Of a stretch of 64,000 nucleotides of DNA, positions 39,825 to 52,600 are shown in pieces (positions within the stretch are counted from its first letter, which is position 1; the number at the start of each line of letters is the position of its first letter). Location: NCBI GenBank assembly GCA_003254885.1, contig QANT01002013.1, positions 1 to 64,000 on the forward strand, read 5' to 3'. The position numbers and the translations under genes were made by a program. Under the pieces are notes generated by a model. It saw nothing but the letters and a program-made list of their open reading frames with translations. It was not told the DNA's origin and ran no database searches. This stretch comes from Purshia tridentata (Eukaryota > Streptophyta > Magnoliopsida > Rosales > Rosaceae).

Positions 39825-41926
39825 TCACACCAGCCGCCTCTTGAAAGTCCGAGTGGTTGTTTGGTAAGTCCGGACCAGCAAACCGACCCCTATACCAACT
39901 CCAAGACAAATGCCAAGGCCAATACCAACCCCAACTCTCACACCAGCATTGAACCAGGAGAGTTCACCATCTTCACCATCCATATATTCTGGTCTCCTCC
40001 AGTACATGCTGCTGTACTCTTCCTCGTTCTCTGGCTTGTAGTCTCTGTATTCTGCCACCTGAAATTCAGGAAAAATTAGGGAATCTGACGAGGTACCAAC
40101 CCAACCAAATAATAGATAATGAAAAACGAATCAGGGAAAGATGATTATTTGACAAAATTGATCCATAAGAAATGAAAGATACTATATAAGCCTAGTTATT
40201 TTCCAACTTTTTTCTCAACTCTCACATAAGATGAGTTCATGAATGCCTTCAGTATATGCATGTACTCAAGTGCAGCAACCATGCAGGTGGGCTTCTTTTC
40301 ATAAAAGAATAATAATGTCCCTGCTTGAAAAACTGTCTCAAAAAGATCGTGTACCGAGCTGGCACTAATTCATCATAAAAGTACATTTAAACCCTCCAAC
40401 CCCCTAGGGGATTTTTTCAGACCCAAGACACCAGAAACCTCAATTTACTGCACATTATATAACCAAATGAATTTGACAAGCTGGATAATTAAAGGGGAGA
40501 AGAGGGAGAGAGAGGCAAGAATCAAGGTTAACTAGCTAGGTACGAGTTGTTCATGGACCCGAGACACAACTTATGAAACAAGCCAAGAGTGCTGTCTACA
40601 ACTACCCAGCAGAATGCGGGCCCCACAAGGACAGACCATCCTCCATGTGTCTTTGGATGAGGCCAATGCACGTCTGACTGTTGCAAAACAAGTAGAAGGA
40701 AAACAAAGCGACAGAAAACAAAATGGGCAATTGACCACAATACAGCCTCATCACTTGGAAACTGTGCCCTACCCATATACCCATGTGCCATAACACATTA
40801 AAGATAAGATTCTGTTTGCAAGTACTTGTTTAACAGCAAGTGATTATTTAACAAGAAACATGTTTAGGGGCAGGAAGCTCAGGCAGTCACAACAAAATGG
40901 TAACAAAAGCAACAATTTCCGAATACCACTATATAGTTTTGGATCATGGAACCATGCCTCCCCCGCAAATAGATTGTTCAAAACTTTATCGATGGATGAC
41001 TAGGAGGTCTTAAGAACCAAATAACAACCCTTACAAACAAATACCAACTCTAGACTGAGGCACTAGATTAAACACAATAAACTATCATTGGAGAATCAAG
41101 AATCTGGCCCCTTACAACATTCATTGGCCCAAGGCAGCAGATAAACGCAATTAAAGCAAAGCAATAAAGAGAACATCACAAAGTTTGAGTTTCAATATCA
41201 ACAAATTTCAGTATGTACCTCCATATCAAGTCTAGGCAACGCATCTTTCTGGGATTCAGTCGTCTCATACTCAGGAATTGCATCCAACGTGCCCTTCCTA
41301 ATATGCTTCTTCCGGAAACTAAGCTGCAGGGTTTTGGTTAAGATGATTGGTGTTCCAGAGAAGGAGCCTGCAATGTAAACCTCAATGGTTGGTGCAGGCA
41401 ATTCAGTGCCACCAAGATGTTTCCCCTTCAAAAATCCAGAGCCAGCAGTGATCTCTGATTCACAATTCATGCTCCACCGCTTGGAATTGTTTTTCGATTC
41501 CCCAACGAAACCATTGCTATTCGACATATCTAACACTCCAGAGAGAATGAGATCTTCTTTGTCAAACACCTCCAATTTCACACTTCCCGTCAACCTTATG
41601 CTGTCTGTATTCACAAATGTGGCTTCTTCAGATTTCTTATCTACCCGATCCCTTCTAAGATGTGAAGAAATGCCTTCAGAATAAGTGCTACTTTTAGCAC
41701 CATTGACTTCCAAAAGGGTATCTGGGCTTAGAGGAATATGGTTGAGAATCAGGAACTTGGGTGTTGAATCATCGACCTTGAAGTTGCTGACCCTCACATA
41801 GTAGACTCTCAAATCAAACCAAGGCGAAGATAATTTACTGCAGGGCTGGAAAGGAGAGCATCTAATAATCTGGAGGCCATGATTGTCAACTTCACCATGG
41901 TTCTGTGTTTCATAAGGACCACCCAT
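39825..41926 (-). CDS. At1g01500-like protein (often labelled 'erythronate-4-phosphate dehydrogenase family') with glycine-zipper membrane tail
   Basis: Plant-specific protein of unknown function; the dehydrogenase label in databases has no visible Rossmann motif to support it here. Two coding exons, 41219-41926 and 39825-40058; 313 residues. The N-terminal ~240 residues form a beta-rich region (WFDLRVYYVRVSNF, PKFLILNHIPLSPDTLLEVN, APTIEVYIAGSFSGTPIILT). An acidic stretch with YSSMYWRRPEY precedes the hydrophobic segment GVGIGLGICLGVGIGVGLL and a basic end TFKRRLV. The layout suggests a C-terminal membrane anchor with the bulk in the cytosol. The intron of about 1.16 kb is GT-AG. Confidence 0.85.
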
Positions 41927-43240
41927 GATTGAGGAGCGTAGTCCTCACTGAAAGTCCTCGATATTGATTAAAATGGAGGTATCATTGTAGTAGGAACCAC
42001 ACAAGCTGAACTCAGACTGGCACAGGAAAGCTGTAAGAAATAACCAGAAGATTTTATATTCATGTAATCACAAACAAAACGTAGATCAAGTAAGTCACTT
42101 TTATCTATATGTTTCTTTCAAACAAATAAACGCCCAGAAACCCAGAAGGTCAAACCCAAATGGCCAAATCCATTAAACCAGAACATGGCAAAGTAAAAGG
42201 TTGCATTGCCAGATGAAAAGGTATTTGGAGAGGGGAAAAAAAAAGGAAACCCCAATTTTAGGAACAGAAATCCTTAGAATGAGGAAAAAAATAAGACAAA
42301 CTCACAACTAAAAGGGCATACAATCCAGCTATACAGGCTAATAAATAGGATTTGAAAAGAAAGAACATGCTTTATAGTCACTCTTCTCCTGAAACAAACA
42401 CAAATCTGAACTTCAGAAAAAAAATTTAAAAAAATATTATATATAAAATGGACAGAAAATATACTGCATAAAGATATAGCAATTCAATCCAATTTGAATC
42501 AAATACCAACAAAAAATTGATGGAACAAGCTGAGAAAATAGCCCATGCTCCAAATTAACACCCACATCGGAATTACAGATTTAAGTTGGGAGCTTATCAT
42601 TGCAAGAACATAATCTTAAAACGAACAAAAACAGAAATTTATTTTGCTCAGAACAGGGAAGAAGGGAGACCCACCAGGCCACCAGCAACCATTGGAATCA
42701 GATAAGCTAAACAATTTACACCTCCATCTTCAATACGTTCAGTTTCAAAGGAAAGCAAAAGAACTGAAAAATCCAATTGAACTCTGTAATTATTTTTAAG
42801 AAAATATTAAAACAAAAAGAAGAAAAAACAAAAAAAAACAGAATTAGGCAATAACGCACACGTCACGCAAGCGGCCAAATGGCTCTCCCTCTAGAAATTA
42901 CAGAGCCACGAACAAATAAATGAAATGAAATTTAAAAAAAAAAGAAAAAAAAAAAAGACGCACACGTCACGCAAGCGGCCAAATGGCTCTCCCCCTAGAA
43001 ATTACAGAGCCACGAACAAATAAATGAAATGAAATTAAAAAAAAAAGAAAAAAAAAAGAGAGAAAAAGAGCTTACCAAGTAATTGTTTCAATTCCATCCA
43101 CAACCACACAATCCCAGTGAATCAATCAAATCCTTATAGAGAGTGACTTCCAAAATCGCTTTCCAGTGTCAACCTCCAACTCCAAGGTGAAGGCTTTCGA
43201 TACTCTCAGCCCAGAATTGCTGGCCAGCAATAACAGGATG
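41927..43240 (-). other. 5' UTR of the At1g01500-like gene with a long leader intron
   Basis: A leader exon around 43074-43240 ends TTACTTG|GTAAGC. The acceptor TTTCTTACAG near 42032 joins it to the leader before the ATG. The intron of about 1 kb contains the tandem repeat at 42855-43062. Confidence 0.55.
42855..43062. repeat. Tandem duplication (~104 bp x 2) in the leader intron
   Basis: Two head-to-tail copies (about 42855-42958 and 42959-43062), each starting CGCACACGTCACGCAAGCGG and ending in an A-rich tract. They are almost identical and each contains an ACACGTCA motif. Confidence 0.92.
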
Positions 43241-45344
43241 ACCCAGTCACCAAAGTCCTCCAAAAACACACAAAAAAGAAGAAAAGTCTCCCTCTCTAAT
43301 ATAAAATAATAAATTATTTTTGTTACTTCCTTTTTTGGGTCGAAAAAAAAGGTTGAGGTGGGGATATTCTGAAAGTCTCCAAAGCATTGTCTGAAATGGC
43401 GTGATGGCTTTTATAGTGATGCGTAGTAGTAATCTTGAAGGAAAATGGGCGTCTCTGACCTTGCTTACTATCTTATCCGATTGGGAGACAAAAGAATTTG
43501 CACTCACGAGGCTGCTGTCTTTGAAAGGGATGGGCAAAGCTTACTGAGAAATTAATGGCTGTAATCTTTTTGATTCTTGCTTTTTCATTTTTTTAAGGTT
43601 CAAGTCGTTTGTAAAAATTAAGGAAAAATGGCATAAAAATCAAGGATTCAAGGTACAGAAGAAGCAAAATGTCAGATCAAAAGAGGAAGAAGAAAACATA
43701 ATTGGAATTAATAAATTAACAAGTAATGGCAAAATAATAATAATAATAGAAAAACTGCTCTTATTGACTGGGCTGATTTGGGCCTAATGGCAAGTCCCGG
43801 TCCAAATACTTTCAACTTACAGGAAGACCGTAACAAGTTTAAATCGTTTACACAGGACCCAAAAGCGGCAAGTGGCTTCAATGCTGAAGCCTTGAAGATA
43901 ACTGTCGGTATACACTTTTTACATTTATATTTTTCTCACTATATGCTAAGTCACTTGATGAAACAAACAGTTACAAATTATATATGCCTGTTATATAGAA
44001 GTTGTTCTTGTATAAGGAGGTGAAGTGAAATTGAGTGTTAGATTACGCCCATGTCAGGTTTTTGTTGTTCATCAAGAACCCGATATGATAAAAACAAATG
44101 GTACACATTCTTAATTAGTAGGTGGGCCAATAATAGTACTATAAACCTGCTTAGTTTGATTGCTCACTTCATCAAGTCAGTCACCAACTCACCATCGCTC
44201 CTCTGCAAAATGCTCGCCTGCCTATATAAATTAAGTAATGCTTGTTTAATTCTCTTAGTTATATACCATCATCATAGTCACTGTTCAGTAGTACTTTATG
44301 AGATGAATAATCAATAGCTACTTGATCAATATAAAATACCTCCGAGTCCTTTTCTTTAATTAAAACAAATTAAAAAGGTTTTGTTTATAGGTAGGTAGGT
44401 AGGGATAAAATGAAGGGGCAAAAATAAAAAAAATCAGGTAAATAATTATTGCATTAAGAACGTTTTAGTTACTGTTGCATACAGAATTTAAAGATTGATC
44501 ATTTAATTATAACCTATTTGCTAATGTGGGTAGACGCTTATTCTAGGGTTTAAAAATCCACATAGTTTAAAGCTTGGAGCCAAAGTTCAGCAGTTTACCC
44601 GTTGTAATCCTATTGATTTCCATGCACTATTCTTTTCCCTCATATTTGTGGATTTTGTTATTTTCCTAATATGAATGATGATGAGAAAACCGTAGGATTT
44701 GATACAGTACGTACAACATTCATCATCATCTGTCAAGGGTCAATCTATAGGAGGACTAGGTAGAACTCAGAAGCAGGCTACCGAAGCTCAAAGGCGCGAA
44801 ACCCGGGGAAGCGACACAGTTGGTCAGACTGAAACACTGAGTCTGAAGCGATACAGTACAAGTGCATTAATCTTACCCACGTAAAAAAAAAAAAAACACA
44901 CACCATAAAGAACCCATTTTTCAATTTTCATAATAACATAAATAACCCTCCTTTGGCCTTTGGTCCGACCCTAAAGCCATAACAAGTCTGAGAAAAAAAC
45001 AAATAAATAAATCCTTAATAAGAACCCTGAGACCCTAACCGTGGTAACATGGTATGGTTATCCTTAATATGTAATAGCATGCCCTTTTTTCACAAGGGGA
45101 CTGCTGAGATTTGCTTGAGGTTTTTATTTTCTCACACTGCCTTTCGACCTCATTTCCTCCTCCCTGTCTTTTATAGCCTCTTTATTTAGGGATGAACGGG
45201 ATGAAAATACTCAAATAAAGAGAAGGAAAATATTGTTATTTTAGTGGCTTTTGAGCTTTTAAGTATAAGAATATTTGTTTATTTTATTCAATAGGCGGTC
45301 GATTTTTATTGGGTCTGATATATATATATATATGTATATATATG
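43241..45344. other. Intergenic, no gene recognised
   Basis: Contains the promoter of the At1g01500-like gene on the left and AT-rich spacer. Small open frames (43778-44023, 44051-44317, 44699-44884) have no family features. Confidence 0.5.
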
Positions 45345-45347
45345 AAT

Positions 45348-45371
45348 GAGAGAGAGAGAGAGAGAGAGAGA
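45348..45371. repeat. (GA)n microsatellite upstream of the AT-hook gene
   Basis: Pure GA run following an AT-dinucleotide tract at about 45320-45342. Long GA runs upstream of plant genes can act as GAGA-type elements, but no function is shown here. Confidence 0.85.
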
Positions 45372-45681
45372 CTTTTAATGGGATTTCCAGAATCTGGACG
45401 TTGGTCAAAGATATGAGTCCAGTTGCAACTTACTGAGACTAGACAGAGAAAGAGAAGAGAGAGGGAAGAGAGAGAAAGAGAGGTAGTGATGAAAAAAATT
45501 AAAGAATGGTCTTTTGGGATTCAATAGGAGAGAGGCAAGGGATTCAAGATTTTAATTTTAATTTTTTTGGCGGTGTGGGTATTATTTTCTCTCCTCAGAT
45601 TTGGTGTAAGGTTTGTGTCTTGGCAGCATATAATATCAAAAGCTTTTATTATTTGATATAGAAACATCAAACGAGGTCGAT

Positions 45682-46077
45682 ATGGGTAAGAAGAAGCCTC
45701 AAAAAACGAAGGAACTTTCAGTAGCAATAGCAGAAGCTTCATCAACAGGAGATGAAACCCAGCAGCAACAATCACAGCCTCAGCCTCTGACCCCAAGAAA
45801 GAGAGGAAGACCTCGCAAGATCATTGAGAAAACTGAAGAACCACAAATAGAAGAAGCTGCAGCAGCTGAAGATGTTAAAGAAAGTCAGCCCAAAAAAGCC
45901 AAAGCCAGTGAGGATGAAGATGAAGAAGATCAGCAACAACAACAACAACAAGAGCAGCAGCAAAACCTAAAAGAAGAAGGACCATCATCAGTGTCTGTGA
46001 GAGTTGCTGCTAAAAAGGAAGAGCATCCTTCAAGAAGTAGAGCTAGACGGAAAAGCAAACCCAGAAAGAGTAGTTAA
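45682..46077 (+). CDS. Small AT-hook protein, disordered
   Basis: Single exon, 131 residues. One canonical AT-hook core, PRKRGRPRKI, lies at about residues 38-47 and predicts binding to the minor groove of AT-rich DNA. The rest is low complexity: poly-Ala (EEAAAAED), an acidic patch (SEDEDEEDQQ), a Gln run encoded by mixed CAA/CAG, and a basic nuclear-signal-like tail SRSRARRKSKPRKSS. There is no PPC/DUF296 domain, so it is not an AHL protein. The ATG is the first in the frame after an upstream AT-rich leader. The real gene status rests on the AT-hook and a tail rich in nuclear-type signals; transcription is not shown. Confidence 0.7.
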   Translation: MGKKKPQKTKELSVAIAEASSTGDETQQQQSQPQPLTPRKRGRPRKIIEKTEEPQIEEAAAAEDVKESQPKKAKASEDEDEEDQQQQQQQEQQQNLKEEGPSSVSVRVAAKKEEHPSRSRARRKSKPRKSS

Positions 46078-48242
46078 ATTAGTAACTTTCATGGTAATTT
46101 ATTTTTACCTTTCCTCTTCTACGTTACATCTGGCAGTTAATTGAGAATCAGAAAAAGGGAAGATCTCAAAGATATTACCTTTTTGTTCCTTCATTTTTGT
46201 AGCTTCTAGGATTTCATTATTTCACTCTCCTTATCTATTCAAAGCACATGAAAAGAGAAAGAAGATTAGCTTTTTGCATTTGATTGTTTGCAGCCACTGC
46301 TTATATCATCATCATCATCATCATCATCCTTCATGTCTTTTGACTAAGTATGAAAAATAATATAAGCAAATAAGATGTTTCATATATATATATATATGGA
46401 TTTGTTACATATTTTTATATTAAGTAGTAGAATTATTTGTTAGACAGGTGACAGATGAAAGTAGATTTCTTGTGTTTTAGAGTTTAGTTCACCTTCTTTT
46501 GATCTTTTTTTTTTTGGGCTTGTGAATTTCATTTATTATATCATGTCTATTGAGGATTGAAGCATAAGAATTGTGTAGGTTATGAGCTTCTATTTTAAAA
46601 GGAGTAGAAAAACAAAAAAAAAATAGAAAGAGAATAAAATAAAGACAAGGGGGGAAAGAAGGAACAATGAATGGGGAGTGAGAAATAGTTTTTGGGGGGG
46701 CTTTCATAATGAAGAATATAATATGGAGGTGGGGAAGACCAAAACCGAAATCGTATAGTTGCTGAGTTAGCAGCAGCTGCAGTGCCAGCTCTGAGCAGTT
46801 GGGAGGAGGAGACAGTGGTAGTAGATGCCAAGTGCCAAGTCGCTTCATCTGGCACGTGACAGTCACGATCCAATTAAGAAACAGAGAAAAAAAAATTATC
46901 AAACACCCCCAACCCCCAAGCTACTACTTAATAGTTAATACAGACTAAGAGGAAGAGATAGGTAGCCGCCTAAGTAAACCAGTAAGTGGGTTTGAATGTT
47001 TGATAGGGTAGATGACGTGTCAGTAATGGGTTTCATGGGCGCGTAAGGTGCCTCCTCCTCTAGTCCTCGAGTCTCGACTCTGAATGATGGACAAAGTCAA
47101 AAAAGGATGTAACCATGGAAGGCATGGATGGAGGTAAAAGACTTAAATATTTTAGAAAGGACCCCACCACAATAGAACAGGAGGGACTTTTCAAGTTTTC
47201 AGTACACAACATTAAATTTGGATTTATTTATTTTGAGCATGCATCATCATGTATTATTTAATTGACATTTTTATTTGATATAATTTATTTTATATTAATC
47301 ATTAATACGAAGAAATTTTTTTAAGGTTTGAGAAACTTGTGTTGGAGAGGAAGATGAGAAAGAAGAGTATGGATAATTGGGGAGGGCTGAAATGCGGTCC
47401 GTGCATGCTTTATTTTTTCAGACGGGGCCCACCGTTCCTGCTTCCACTCGTCAACTTGCTTGTGATTGTGCGGCCCACCTGAAAATCGCAGACCAGCCAG
47501 TAGCCATTGCCACTGTTTGATTGAATCTTGCGATGGGTTGTATGACACTTTCTACAAACAAAATTAAATTTGCGTAATGAGATAGCCTCAATTTTTAATA
47601 TTAGGATCATATGATTCACTTATTAATATATACACAAATATCCTTTTGTGATTTTCTCATCCAAATCCCCTCCCCTAAATTATGAAAATATTTCTCTGTA
47701 GCAATTTTCATTTTCTAGTTGCTAATACTTTACAGGGCGGCAGAGCTCTCAAGTCTGATCCAAAAGATGTGTAGTTCGAAAACGCTTTTGAACGTGTTTT
47801 TTATTGTTGTAATAAAAAAAAAAATCAAATGGTAAAATTCTCAAGAATGAAAATATCTATCTACAAATACAATTGACTCAACCATGCGCATGAAATAGAT
47901 TCAGTGTTTGGATAGGAGTAAGGGGCTGAGTGGGACATCTCTGGTATGTCATAATTTCCTTCGCCTAGTAATAATCATGATTCATAAATTATTATTTTAA
48001 TAAACACCAAGAGACAAAAAGTAACGTTGGGGCGAAGTGGCTGATGTGTAAAGGTGTCTACGATGTAATATATTAACAGAGACAATTTCCGTATATAGAA
48101 TGACCCGGCAAACGAGAAATACATATTTAGTAAGGAAGAAAACCCCAACCACGCACTATTAAGGATTATTATTATTCAAATGGATGCTATCGCTGACAAC
48201 ACAGCAGCCTGCGATGGGGACCAATTTATAAAAACTTGGGCT
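46078..48242. other. Intergenic, no gene recognised
   Basis: 3' flank of the AT-hook gene with an ATC repeat at about 46308-46327 and AT-rich spacer. Minus-strand frames at 46489-46902 and 47321-47619 show no protein family features. Confidence 0.5.
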
Positions 48243-48251
48243 ACTAATAAA
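48243..48251. repeat. Target-site duplication, left copy
   Basis: ACTAATAAA, identical to 49165-49173 on the other side of the foldback element. Nine bp is the Mutator-superfamily length. Confidence 0.85.
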
Positions 48252-49164
48252 GGACAATGCTTGGTTTCTTAAATTTGAGGATCAACTTTGTTCTCAAACC
48301 CACAAAAAATTATAATTCTGTCATACCGACTCAAGATCAAAATCGTTCAATTTTTAGATTACCTAATTAAAATCATTTCTGAAAAAAATCAACTTAATCG
48401 AAAATCGTTTGATTGTATAACTGTTAACGAATAGATACATGATTTAGTCTTTTAATTATGATCTTATATTTATTCGTTGACAATTGTACAACCAAACGAT
48501 TTCCAATTGAGTTAATTTTTTGTAGAGATGATCTTTATTAAGTAATCTAAAAATTGAACGGTTCTGATTTTGAACCGGCACGACAGGATTATGACTTTTG
48601 GCAGGCTTAAGGACAAAGTTAGTCCTCAAGCTTGAGAACAAGGTTGGTCTTTGTTCTCAAACCCACAAAAAATTATAATTCTGAATAAAGGACAATGCTT
48701 GGTTTCTTAAATTTGAGGACCAACTTTGTTCTCAAACCCACAAAAAATTATAATTCTGTCATGCCGATTCAAAATCAAAATCGTTCAATTTTTAGATTAC
48801 TTAATAAAGATCATTTCTGGAAAAAATCAACTTAATCGGAAATCGTTTGATTGTATAACTGTTAACGAATAGATACATGATTTAGTCTTTTGACTATGAC
48901 CTTATATTTATTCGTTGACAATTGTACAACCAAACGATTTCCGATTGAGTTGATTTTTTGTAGAGATGATCTTTATTAAGTAATCTAAAAATTGAACGGT
49001 TCTGATTTTGAACCGGCACGGCAGAATTATGACTTTTGGCAGGCTTGAGGACAAAGTTGGTCCTCAAGCTTGAGAACAAGGTTGGTCCTCAAGCTTGAGA
49101 ACAAGGTTGAACAAGGTTGGTCCTCAAGCTTGAGAACAAGGTTGGTCCTCAAGAAGCATTTTTC
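48252..49164. mobile_element. Foldback MULE-type element, internally duplicated
   Basis: Flanked by perfect 9-bp direct repeats. Outer ends are related inverted sequences: GGACAATGCTTGG on the left, and GAAAAATGCTTCTTGAGGA on the complement of the right end. It holds two ~400-bp palindromic units (about 48252-48656 and 48680-49090). In each, a left arm (GTTCTCAAACCCACAAAAAA through CGTTCAATTTTTAGATTAC and AACGAATAGATAC) is inverted in the right half. The units are about 95% alike, so one was copied from the other. No coding capacity is seen; small minus-strand frames repeat in both units only because of the duplication. Confidence 0.85.
49062..49153. repeat. Tandem ~25-bp repeats at the right end of the foldback element
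   Basis: About four copies of GGTTGGTCCTCAAGCTTGAG(AACAA) in a row, one interrupted. These look like amplified subterminal repeats, as seen in foldback elements. Confidence 0.85.
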
Positions 49165-49173
49165 ACTAATAAA
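49165..49173. repeat. Target-site duplication, right copy
   Basis: ACTAATAAA, identical to 48243-48251. Confidence 0.85.
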
Positions 49174-49610
49174 AGTGATCAACCTCAGCTCTTTTACTGA
49201 TCAGGACCCAGGATATAAAATTTCTCGGGTCTATTAAAACACCACACCCATTAAACAAAAAATAGTTGCAATACAAAAACAATAAAGAAAAAGGGAACAT
49301 CATGTATTAGGCATCAGAGATATCGTCCGATATATATATAAATTCTCTCTCTAATTAAGCAGTGGATTCAAATTTATGACTTTGCTGAAATAAAACATCG
49401 CAGAGTACCATTTTCTCAAAAACAAGGTTGCAGAGGATAAGTAGAATACAAGGATAGTAAACTAATCCTAAAACTTGTAATTTCAACAATAACTTGTACC
49501 TATATCTGTGGTTATGTAGTGCAAAACTGTTCCACAGAAATAAAATTACAACCAAATACAATCAAAACTGTTCCCAAAACTCCATACCAATCAAATCTCT
49601 AACCTGGTCG
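49174..49610. other. 3' flank of TYW1
   Basis: Probable 3' UTR of the minus-strand TYW1 gene and AT-rich spacer. No separate gene seen. Confidence 0.45.
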
Positions 49611-52600
49611 TCACTGCTTTGGTCTGTGATGTCGCTCCTTCTTGTAACGAGCCTGAATGGGATCAAATCCACCTTCCTCTGCCCCATAAACAGCCCATGA
49701 AGGTGTGGCAGCCATGTAATCCTTACTGTCAAAAGGTCTTCCAGAAGCCACCTGCATTTTCCATAAGAACAGATTGAGGAATAATATTATCAGCCCAAAA
49801 GGCACTCTAGGAGTATATAATTATCGGAGTCACAGACCAGATCATGAAACTTTTCGTAGTCTATCCATGTGAACCACTGGCCATTGATCTTGAACTTATC
49901 AGTTCTTGCCAGGAGGACACAACATGAGTGGACATGCTCACATGCAACCTCATACTCCCCGTGACTTTTCAAAGCCAAGGCCTCTGAAAAAGCTTTAACA
50001 TCAGCATGCCAGGGGACATTCTCCATTGTCAACTTTGATGTAGCAGACCTGTGAATAGATCACTCTGAATATACAACTAGAGCTTTGTAAATGATAGAAT
50101 ACTTGGGAACCTAAGAATAGAAAACTTACGATCCACAATATGTAACTCCTTTGATTTCAACAAAATCAGGATTACCAATGCTAAAGATGTTATAGTAAGC
50201 ATCGATATCTTCTATATTCCACCCTTTCACCAGAGTTAGGCGATAAACAGTTCGCTGATGTTTATCCTTGAGAGCTTTCAAGGAATCCTGGAAATAAAAA
50301 TTCAAGCATTCACATAAGTAACACAAAATCATATCCGAGGAAACTGAATGGTGCCCATAAGAAATTTAGTAACATTTTTATTGCTTTACTGTTGAAACTC
50401 ATACAGAATTTAGACTCAGATAGTAGGGTGCTAATGATTTCAATCCAAGAAGGACCCCATGAGATTCAACATTCTGAACCAGTTACATTAGTCTAATGCC
50501 TGGTAAATAACAGTTGGAATATCAGGGCATACAAAGAAACTGAAATATAAAAAACTGGACCTTCAAGGTATCATGTGGATAGTCAACAGCATATAGATGG
50601 ATGCTATTCAGTTTGATGGGAAAAGAAGTCTGATCTAGGCCTTTTATAATTTGGACTGGGACTCTATTGAGTGGAGAAAGTAAAATGAATCGAAAAAGGG
50701 ATTGCCAGACCAATACCCATTTCCATGGAAACAATGGCCTTTCCTCCCATGTTCAAACAACATAACCTGCAGCTTACAATGGGTAGAGGCAGGTACAAGC
50801 TAGCTAACTGTCATTTAAAATGCGTTGTTATCATCTATTCTCTTGATATTGTTCGAGGAAAATAGATCTGGCAAGCAGATTTAGTAAGTTTCAGATACTT
50901 ATAAGCCTTCTACTAACTACTTCATGAAGCACTCTTCCATTTTTCATCCATACTTTTCAGTTTTTATCATGAACAACAATCTCAGAGAACAAAGAGTACT
51001 TACAATGAATCGCTCCCAAAAATCCCCAAAAAGTGGCCTGTCAATTGCCTTCAAACTCTCTTTAGTTGCAGCATCCACACTTACATATAACTGAATGTGT
51101 CAAAGAAGTCAAAGAGGAGCACCATTCCCAAAGATACAAGGATAATGTGACGTAAAATTAGAGAACAATAACACAGTAGTTACATACCTGCGTAATGGGT
51201 TTCAGAATTCTAATCTTTTCAGGGAACTGAGCATTTGTGACTAGAAAAGTAGAAATCCGTCTCCGATGAAGCTCATCTATGAGCATATTAATTTCTGGAT
51301 ACATGATAGGTTCGCCAACAAGTGATAAGGCACAATGCCTGGGAGTGAGACCCTCTGTTAATCGCTCAAGTGTAACACCTGCAGGAGAAGATTTTTTTTG
51401 TGTCAATAAACTAAGTTGAACACCTCGATATTAATGGAAATCTGAATCCATGAAATAATTTGGAGGTCAAGTTGACATCATGATGTTAGATTTGTCCAGC
51501 AATTAGTGTATACACATGATCATAGTTACACATAATTTCCAGTAGTTAACTGGTTTCTATCATCTACTGAATAACAACTATGATGGTATAACCAAAAAGT
51601 TTGGGCACCCAACAAAATCACCAGTACAAAGTCATTTCTATCTAGAAGTTCTTTCACTCAATTCATCACTGGTACCTGCTGGTGCAACTCAAAATACTTT
51701 AAAGAATTTTCCAAGTATTTAACAAAAAAACAAAATTTACCAGGAACTCCTTTCATTTGCTTAATCATTTTTGTGTGCTGGTCTATGGCAGAATTCACAA
51801 TCTCTAACGGATCATCCATCTTCCACTGCCAACTCTTTCCAACAGGATTTGTGTGATGTCTCCAACAGAAAACGCATTTGTTAGCACAGGCCAAACTAGG
51901 AGTTGCCTCCATGCACCTGTTTCATTTAAAAGTTGACAAATTTAAATTGCTAGTTGAGGCAATATTACAGAAAACACATCAAAAAATTCAAAATAATGGA
52001 AATATGTAAAATAGAGAAATTTAACTTTACAAGCCATAGAAATACTGGTGATTCAAACACACCACATAAAAACGGATATAATACAGATATAGTAACAAAT
52101 CTATACATCAATGCTTTTAAAACTGTAAGTCTGTAAGCATGAGACATTATGTTTCACTTGAAGAATTGATGTGCAAGTTAAATGATGAACCAAAACAAAG
52201 AAAATAATATACATAAATACATGTATGTACAGTCACACAGAGGTGCACATACGGGGACGACAGAGCAAAAATCTGCCCTACATCTAGAAAACTTTCTTAA
52301 GCAGGTTTCTTCTTCTCAAGGTTCCTTTCATCTAATTTGTTTCTTTTTCCAAAAAACAGCTTTGGAAGAACATGTCCAACTGATCATCATTGGGGTCTTC
52401 ATTTCCTTTCATTTCCAAAATCCTCTCATGTGGGAATCAACTCTACTTCAAAAAGTGGTCTTATTTTAAAGTTATGTGATTCAGCTTCCACTATTAGAAT
52501 TCCTTTCCATTTTCCAATAAACTGAACAGAAGTCTTTTTTATTTGGTTCCAAACGGGATGTTTTGCAAAGTTGGTCCAATAGAACTGCAACAATTAAACA

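Noticed and set aside
46489-46902. Minus-strand hydrophobic frames downstream of the AT-hook gene
   Set aside because: No family resemblance; composition follows AT-rich and T-rich DNA.
48456-49079. Two near-identical 61-residue frames
   Set aside because: They repeat only because the foldback element is internally duplicated; no coding signal of their own.
49062-49153. CRISPR-like short regular repeats
   Set aside because: Repeat units abut with no unique spacers, and they sit at the end of a foldback transposon in a plant nuclear genome.
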